NCBI GenBank assembly: GCA_016178585.1
Contig: JACOTA010000066.1
Coordinates: 1 to 34,243 of the forward strand
Length of the DNA: 34,243 bases
Origin: Nitrospirota bacterium
GTDB taxonomy: Bacteria; Nitrospirota; Nitrospiria; JACQBW01
Reading direction: 5' to 3'
The notes under the pieces were generated by a model. The model did not search any database. It was given only the letters and a program-made list of their open reading frames with translations, and was not told the DNA's origin. Of the stretch, positions 31,394-34,243 are shown one piece after another. Each line of letters starts with the position of its first letter. The stretch's first letter is position 1. The translations under genes and the position numbers were made by a program.

Positions 31394-31639
31394 TTAATCG
31401 TTCGTTCGCCTGCCGGAAAATGGTTTATCCGGCTCCTTGCCGTGCCTTGCACAAAAATTGAGGTACACATCGATAGATTTTTTGAACTCAAGTTTGAGTT
31501 CTTTGACCGATGTACCTTGAAAGGTAATGACGTCCCGTGTATTTATTACTTCACCGTGAAATAAATCCGTTTCATCATCAAATTCCGCATACCCAATATA
31601 TCCCTTGTATTCCATTATGGAATCAAATTTATTTTTCAA
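31394..31639 (-). CDS. HicB-family antitoxin, orphan and probably C-terminally truncated
   Basis: 81 residues. YKGYIGYAEFDDETDLFHGE, VINTRDVITFQGTSVKELKL and YLNFCARHGKEPDKPFSG are the HicB partial-RNase-H-fold signature. HicB antitoxins of this length class usually continue after P-F-S-G into a short DNA-binding tail; here the frame ends R-R-T-N-D at once. No hicA toxin gene is adjacent. It is therefore a relic or solitary antitoxin. It is divergent from the AHSA1 gene across an AT-rich control region. Confidence 0.75.
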   Translation of the reverse strand: MKNKFDSIMEYKGYIGYAEFDDETDLFHGEVINTRDVITFQGTSVKELKLEFKKSIDVYLNFCARHGKEPDKPFSGRRTND

Positions 31640-31656
31640 CTAAAATTAATTATTTA

Positions 31657-31706
31657 AGTAATTACTAAAATATTATTTGACATTTAAGATAATACTTAAT
31701 TATAAT
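31657..31706 (+). promoter_or_regulatory. Strong sigma70 promoter with adjacent palindrome
   Basis: TTGACA (31677-31682), 18-base spacer, TATAAT (31701-31706): both boxes match the consensus exactly. AGTAATTACT (31657-31666) is a perfect 10-bp palindrome just upstream and a candidate operator for the ArsR regulator encoded second in the operon. The promoter drives the AHSA1 and ArsR genes. Confidence 0.75.
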
Positions 31707-31746
31707 TAAAGGGATCATATTAATATGGAATTCTTAAGGAGGGGCC

Positions 31747-32280
31747 ATGACAAGGAAACCAGATGACGAGATGCCAACTACAGCGCTTGGCAAGATGTGC
31801 GCCGAGGGCGACCATGCGACGCTCGTTTTTAACAGAATATATCCACACGCGATCAATCTCGTCTGGGATGCGATTACTGATCCAGAACAGGTTAAATCTT
31901 GGTTCATGAGTTCATTCAAGATCGATGCTCGCCCAGGAGGTACGGTAGATCTGGTTTCTGGCCCTGCACAATTTCACTCTGTTGGAAGAATTTTAGCCTG
32001 GGAACCTCCCTGCATCTTTGAATACGAGTGGAAGGTGGCACCACGGACAGAGCTCCCAATTGGAGAAGATGCCGTTGTCAGATGGGAGCTGGTGGCTTCA
32101 GGAGCCTCTACGGTTGTCACGGTGACATATCGAAGACTGACGAAACAAACGGCGCTAGGTTTCACTCCTGGCCTCCACACCTTCCTCGATCGGTTGGCAG
32201 CCCAGCTTGACAGGAAACCACTTCCAGATTGGATGAGTCGATTCGGTGAGGTCCAGCGTCTATACCCGGGATGGAAATAA
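31747..32280 (+). CDS. AHSA1/SRPBCC-family protein
   Basis: 177 residues. ATLVFNRIYPHAINLVWDAI, TDPEQVKSWFMSSFKIDARP and GGTVDLVSG form the AHSA1 core, and residues 140-175 the closing helix. GGAGGGGCC precedes the ATG. It is followed after 51 bases by an ArsR regulator in the same direction. AHSA1 and ArsR genes are commonly paired, but the ligand is unknown in most cases. This gene is intact, unlike the AHSA1 fragments at 21545 and 22588. Confidence 0.88.
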   Translation: MTRKPDDEMPTTALGKMCAEGDHATLVFNRIYPHAINLVWDAITDPEQVKSWFMSSFKIDARPGGTVDLVSGPAQFHSVGRILAWEPPCIFEYEWKVAPRTELPIGEDAVVRWELVASGASTVVTVTYRRLTKQTALGFTPGLHTFLDRLAAQLDRKPLPDWMSRFGEVQRLYPGWK

Positions 32281-32331
32281 CTTTAGATTCGGCGTTGACT
32301 ATTATTGGATTGATTAACTTTTGCGAGGGAA

Positions 32332-32676
32332 ATGTCAATCATGCGACCGCTACAGAAAAATGATGTATTTCACGCAATTTCCCACCCTGCAAGGAGGACC
32401 ATTCTCGTTCTCCTTAAGGGGGGTGAGAAACCGGCAAGTGAGCTTGTTGAACCATTCGGTATGTCGTTCGCAGCAATTTCCCAACATCTTAAAATATTAA
32501 AAAAAGCGGAATTGGTTTCAGAAAAAAGAAATGGAAGACAAAGGATTTACCGCCTCCACCCGAAGCCTCTAAGAAATGTTTCAACCTGGGTTGATGAATT
32601 TGAAGCATTTTGGAACTCAAAGTTGGATGCATTGGCAGAGCATTTGAATCGAAAGCACGGAAAAAAGAAACGCTGA
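32332..32676 (+). CDS. ArsR-family transcriptional regulator
   Basis: 114 residues with the winged helix: VFHAISHPARRTILVLLKGG, GMSFAAISQHLKILKKAELV as recognition helix, and the wing KRNGRQRIYRL. It has no Cys, so the metal sites of classical ArsR/SmtB are absent; it belongs to the metal-independent group usually paired with AHSA1 proteins. It is co-transcribed with the AHSA1 gene and probably represses the promoter at 31677. It converges with TetR copy B, with 23 bases between stop codons. Confidence 0.9.
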   Translation: MSIMRPLQKNDVFHAISHPARRTILVLLKGGEKPASELVEPFGMSFAAISQHLKILKKAELVSEKRNGRQRIYRLHPKPLRNVSTWVDEFEAFWNSKLDALAEHLNRKHGKKKR

Positions 32677-32699
32677 GTAACATCAACACTCAAAAAAAC

Positions 32700-33323
32700 T
32701 TACTTTGCAATTGTCGCACTATCCAGATAACTCTTGAGCATGGCGTGCAGAGATCTAAACACTTTTCGATCTCTCAAGCTTTTAGTCATACCGAAGGCTC
32801 CCTCGTGATTCATCACGATAAACTCCGCCAGTTGCCTCGGATTAATTTCTTTCTTCAAGAATCCTCGTTGTTTGGCTTTTCGAAGATAGCCTTCTATGCC
32901 ATCCATCCAGAGCTCAAGAACATCTCTGAGTTTGTCCCGGAATACCGGATCAACCGACGACATTTCTTGAATCAGGTTGTTCAAAGGACAGCCGAGAGGA
33001 ATGTGCTCATCGGGAGTCGCGTCAATCACTTTCTTCAGGACCTTTACAATGCCTTCAATGGGGTTGTCGTATTCTTCTAGTGGACGGATCCATCGATCAA
33101 GAACCATTTCACTCAAAATCTCATCTACGAGGGCATATCCTAAAGCTTGTTTGGTTGGAAAGTGGTGAAAAAAGGCCCCTTTTGTCATTTGGGTCTTGTC
33201 GACGATTTGATCAATGCTAACGCCTTGAAAACCGCCCTTGAGGATTTCCGTAAAAGCAACTTCGAGGATCCTGGCGCGGGTCTTTACTGGATCCCGTGAT
33301 CTTATTTTCGGCGATTTTTTCAT
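32700..33323 (-). CDS. TetR-family regulator, copy B (intact)
   Basis: 207 residues with helix-turn-helix SIDQIVDKTQMTKGAFFHHF and ligand domain containing GCPLNNLIQEMSS (Cys112). It has the complete C-terminal helix FRSLHAMLKSYLDSA that copy A lacks. It is divergent from the PhnB-like VOC gene across a control region with a perfect operator. The pairing with VOC here and with SRPBCC in copy A suggests the same inducer controls both targets. Sensing through Cys112, as in the electrophile sensor NemR, is speculation. Confidence 0.9.
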   Translation of the reverse strand: MKKSPKIRSRDPVKTRARILEVAFTEILKGGFQGVSIDQIVDKTQMTKGAFFHHFPTKQALGYALVDEILSEMVLDRWIRPLEEYDNPIEGIVKVLKKVIDATPDEHIPLGCPLNNLIQEMSSVDPVFRDKLRDVLELWMDGIEGYLRKAKQRGFLKKEINPRQLAEFIVMNHEGAFGMTKSLRDRKVFRSLHAMLKSYLDSATIAK

Positions 33324-33406
33324 ACCGTATTCATTCTATCATTTTTCTTGACTACATACCAAAAGGTATGTTATTTCTTTTCTAAAGTCGCTGGCCTGTG
33401 CCCAAT
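32767..33406. repeat. Duplicated TetR-operator module, copy B
   Basis: 640 bases matching 20344-20984, in the same orientation, about 12.4 kb away. It includes the TetR coding region except its 3' end, the operator and the promoter. The sequence beyond each border is unrelated. Confidence 0.85.
33348..33376 (+). promoter_or_regulatory. Promoter with perfect TetR operator as its spacer, copy B
   Basis: TTGACT (33348-33353), 17-base spacer, TTATTT (33371-33376). The perfect dyad ACATACCAAAAGGTATGT (33354-33371; 7-bp arms, AAAA centre) fills the spacer. Conservation between copies supports operator function. Confidence 0.75.
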
Positions 33407-33440
33407 GGATTGAATCCAAAAGAGAAAGGAAAATAAACTT

Positions 33441-33905
33441 ATGCAAAAAATCACTCCCTTTTTATGGTTTGACAAAGAAGCCAAATCGGCGGCCGAGTTC
33501 TATACGTCCGTCTTCAAAGACTCAAAAATCAAGAATACAACAACGCTTCATGATACCCCTTCGGGAACGGTCGAGATTGTCACCATTGAACTGTTGGGTC
33601 AAGAATTTACCCTGATGAGCGCCGGACCGCTTTTCAAATTCAACGAGGCGATATCGTTCGTGGTGAATTGTGAAACTCAAGAAGAGATTGATTACTACTG
33701 GGAGAAACTCTCCGCGGACCCAAAGGCAGGACAGTGCGGCTGGCTCAAAGACAAATATGGCCTCTCGTGGCAGATTGTTCCCACGGTTATGGACGATATG
33801 CTCAAGAACAAAGACGCGAAAAAGGTGGCGCGAGTAACTGAAGCGTTTCTCAAAATGAAAAAATTTGATATTGAAAAATTAAAGCAGGCATACGAAGGGA
33901 AATGA
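33441..33905 (+). CDS. PhnB-like VOC-family protein (3-demethylubiquinone methyltransferase-like domain)
   Basis: 154 residues. MQKITPFLWFDKEAKSAAEF, YTSVFKDSKI and AISFVVNCETQEEIDYYWEK, then DPKAGQCGWLKDKYGLSWQI, are the hallmarks of the PF06983 VOC group. These proteins lack a methyltransferase fold despite the old name; function is mostly unknown. AGAAAGGA precedes the ATG. It lies 65 bases downstream of the TetR-controlled promoter and is the presumed target of copy B. Confidence 0.9.
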   Translation: MQKITPFLWFDKEAKSAAEFYTSVFKDSKIKNTTTLHDTPSGTVEIVTIELLGQEFTLMSAGPLFKFNEAISFVVNCETQEEIDYYWEKLSADPKAGQCGWLKDKYGLSWQIVPTVMDDMLKNKDAKKVARVTEAFLKMKKFDIEKLKQAYEGK

Positions 33906-33945
33906 GAATTCGCCGCTAAAAATTTATAAATAAAAGAGTAAAATT

Positions 33946-34029
33946 ATGAAAATAAATTATATCAATCCCGAGAATATGGCGAAAAGAGGGACTTCAAGTT
34001 TTCCAGCAAAAATGGGGAGACAATCATAA
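33946..34029 (+). pseudogene. Possible RidA-family gene start, interrupted
   Basis: A 27-codon frame begins MKINYINPENMAKRGT, which resembles the start of RidA/YjgF proteins, then switches to an unrelated tail and stops. The sequence beyond belongs to the transposase-bearing region. The likely explanation is insertion of the element into the gene. The match rests on about 15 residues. Confidence 0.3.
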
Positions 34030-34134
34030 TTTTCCAACGATAACCGTTCTATTTGTTAGCGATGACGCATGCATTTTCGAAACAATAATCGGCCATGATT
34101 GAACGGGTGTGAGACAAATTTATGGGTAAACTTC

Positions 34135-34243
34135 TCACCCGGTTGCCCGATTTCCCCAAAACTCCTCCCACCGGCCGCTGATCTGGCAGCAGCGCAGGGC
34201 GATAATCGCATTGGCGCCTTTGACGGTCCATCTCATTCCCGAC
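34135..34243 (-). mobile_element. Transposase gene, C-terminal end (ISKra4-like), partial
   Basis: The reverse strand from the window edge reads GMRWTVKGANAIIALRCCQI and SGRWEEFWGNRATG before TGA (34137-34135). W-x-x-x-G-A-N-A-I-x-A-L-R-x-C...G-R-W/F-E-x-F-W is the C-terminal signature of ISKra4-type transposases. The rest lies outside the window. The element's end should fall between the stop codon and the RidA-like remnant (about 33990-34130), but I cannot place the terminal repeat. Confidence 0.65.

Noticed and set aside
34049-34231. A 60-codon reverse frame at the right edge
   Set aside because: It is out of frame with the clear transposase C-terminus on the same strand, which explains the sequence better.
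1-34243. tRNA, rRNA or riboswitch genes
   Set aside because: No cloverleaf-like set of stems, T-loop GTTCRA context with an acceptor stem, or known riboswitch core was seen on either strand. This is by eye only.

Overview
The window looks like a chromosomal stretch of a Gram-negative bacterium with an accessory, mosaic character. Gram-negative signs are an ExbB-ExbD-TonB system with an outer-membrane receptor ending in Phe, several lipoproteins, a twin-arginine lipoprotein and periplasmic proteins. I cannot name the phylum from the sequence. There are no rRNA or tRNA genes and no CRISPR array.

Left part (1-3.2 kb): a divergent HxlR regulator/VOC gene pair sharing one palindromic promoter, a lone SRPBCC gene, and a run of unrecognised membrane or membrane-anchored proteins, one with leucine-rich-variant-like repeats. 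Then (3.4-9.2 kb) comes the most coherent functional unit: an ECF sigma factor and zinc-finger anti-sigma factor, a Met/Lys-rich secreted peptide, a b-type cytochrome, a YedY/MsrP-like molybdopterin lipoprotein, a membrane methyltransferase, a lipoprotein hydrolase and an exported MsrA. It resembles the hypochlorite-scavenging locus (Met-rich peptide MrpX plus YedY1/YedZ1 under SigF/NrsF) described in Azospira suillum, with a different type of anti-sigma factor.

Middle (9.2-20.2 kb): a class I glutamine amidotransferase, a 5'-truncated class C beta-lactamase-like gene abutting a MarR gene, an SRPBCC-MarR operon with a 22-bp perfect operator palindrome, small cassette-like genes (zinc ribbon, DUF3052, DUF1697), a reverse-strand operon lipoprotein-DUF4331-TPR-NicO transporter, and an ECF sigma/cupin anti-sigma pair.

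Right part (20.3-34.2 kb): two near-identical TetR genes about 12.4 kb apart, each with its operator placed exactly between the -35 and -10 boxes of a different divergent gene (an SRPBCC gene and a PhnB-like VOC gene). Between them lie a graveyard of gene fragments and in-frame chimeras (GyrI-like fused to a membrane protein, lipoprotein hydrolase fused to DUF1697), an intact exbB-exbD-tonB-receptor operon, a cassette-like SRPBCC unit with integron-type core sequences, an orphan HicB fragment and an ArsR/AHSA1 operon. The right edge carries the C-terminal end of a transposase, apparently beside a broken RidA-like gene.

Two themes recur. One is defence against oxidants and electrophiles: MsrA, MsrP-like enzyme, Met-rich peptide, VOC proteins and regulators of the HxlR, MarR and TetR families. 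The other is repeated acquisition, duplication and decay of one-gene modules, with at least five intact SRPBCC genes plus two broken ones, four chimeric or truncated junctions, and a 52-bp hairpin repeat present twice beside DUF1697-containing modules.
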